A stretch of DNA of 64,000 nt from Gari tellinella. Taxonomy: Eukaryota > Mollusca > Bivalvia > Cardiida > Psammobiidae. Every line of letters begins with the position of its first letter. The first letter of the stretch is position 1. The stretch is taken from the NCBI GenBank assembly GCA_922989275.2, contig OV277861.1, positions 18,252,540 through 18,316,539 of the forward strand, read 5' to 3'. Below, piece after piece: positions 63,825 to 64,000 of the stretch. The notes beneath the pieces were generated by a model that saw only the letters and a list, made by a program, of their open reading frames with translations, did no database searches and was not told the DNA's origin. The position numbers and the translations under genes were made by a program.

Positions 63825-64000
63825 TACAGTGTTCTCTCTTTACACCGGCCCTCCCAACAACGACTCCCTCCTTACAACGACCCTTACCGTTGCTCCATAC
63901 CGCTTTTATTGCTACAATATCGTCTGATTAGAATTGTCGTCAGCTGTTGTTTTTTTTATCAAAGTTACATATAAGTGGAGATATTGAAAGAATAAATATA
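63825..64000. mobile_element. Family D MITE cut by the window end
   Basis: TA plus CAGTGTTCTCTCTTTACACC, CCCTCCCAACAACGACTCCC, ATCGTCTGATTAGAATTGTC; right half beyond the window. Confidence 0.75.

Overview
The window looks like animal nuclear DNA from a mollusc, most likely a bivalve. The sequence shows AT-rich DNA, intron-split genes with GT-AG junctions, and an extreme density of short palindromic DNA transposons. It also has a tRNA-headed SINE and internally tandem elements ending in GACGGACGG runs next to GCTCACC, a style common in bivalve genomes. The taxon is inference; no species is claimed.

Two host genes converge. On the + strand, three exons (600-778, 2505-2683, 3572-3795) are the 3' end of an SLC36-type (PAT) amino-acid/proton symporter; its 5' part lies left of the window. 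On the - strand, 23 phase-compatible exons from 62487 down to 8624 form the 3' part of one large gene. It encodes six SRCR domains, each split over two exons and each with the six cysteines of group A, then Thr-rich linkers and a ZP domain. The visible part reads about 1016 residues without a break. In order: SRCR1, linker, SRCR2, SRCR3, linker, SRCR4, linker, SRCR5, three linkers, SRCR6, linker, ZP. The 5' end is right of the window. It resembles DMBT1-like secreted or surface proteins of mucosal and innate immunity or matrix assembly, but DMBT1 uses group B SRCRs.

Nearly everything else is intronic or intergenic mobile DNA. I use letters for families recognised inside the window. TTAA-flanked: B (TTAACCCTTTACC), C (TTAACCCTTTCATGATC), J (TTAACTCATTGAGCCC), L (TTAAGGGTGTATCAA). 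TA-flanked with pogo/Tigger-like ends: D (CAGCGCTCCCTCTCTACAAC), E (CAGTCGAACTTCGATATC), F (CAGTGAAACCCCTCTAAACC), G (CAGTAAAACCTCTCTATTAC), K (CAGTAGAGAAAACG). Others: A (GGGGCCCGTTTCATAA), H (long element with TGACGTCA sites), I (TCAAATCTGACCAATCAAA), N (a dispersed inverted pair), plus a mariner-like element, a Tc1 transposase relic and a 956-bp foldback with an 8-bp target duplication. A degenerate BEL/Pao retrotransposon (about 41.2-49.5 kb) sits antisense in the intron that splits SRCR3, and carries at least one DNA transposon of its own.

Region by region: 0-4.5 kb SLC36 3' end with MITEs; 4.5-8.6 kb convergent intergenic MITE field; 8.6-13 kb ZP exons; 13-21.3 kb SRCR6 and a triplicated linker block; 21.3-31.1 kb SRCR5 and SRCR4 3' half between two inverted L copies; 31.4-32.8 kb tandem-structured element; 35.8-39.9 kb SRCR4 5' half, linker, SRCR3 3' half; 41-49.5 kb BEL; 50.5-55.4 kb SRCR3 5' half, SRCR2, linker; 56-60 kb SINE, hairpins and a local duplication; 60.2-62.5 kb SRCR1 and the Tc1 relic; 62.8-64 kb foldback and a D element.

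The most unusual signal is that families with unrelated ends carry nearly the same central hairpin, as if the hairpin itself were a shared or mobile module.
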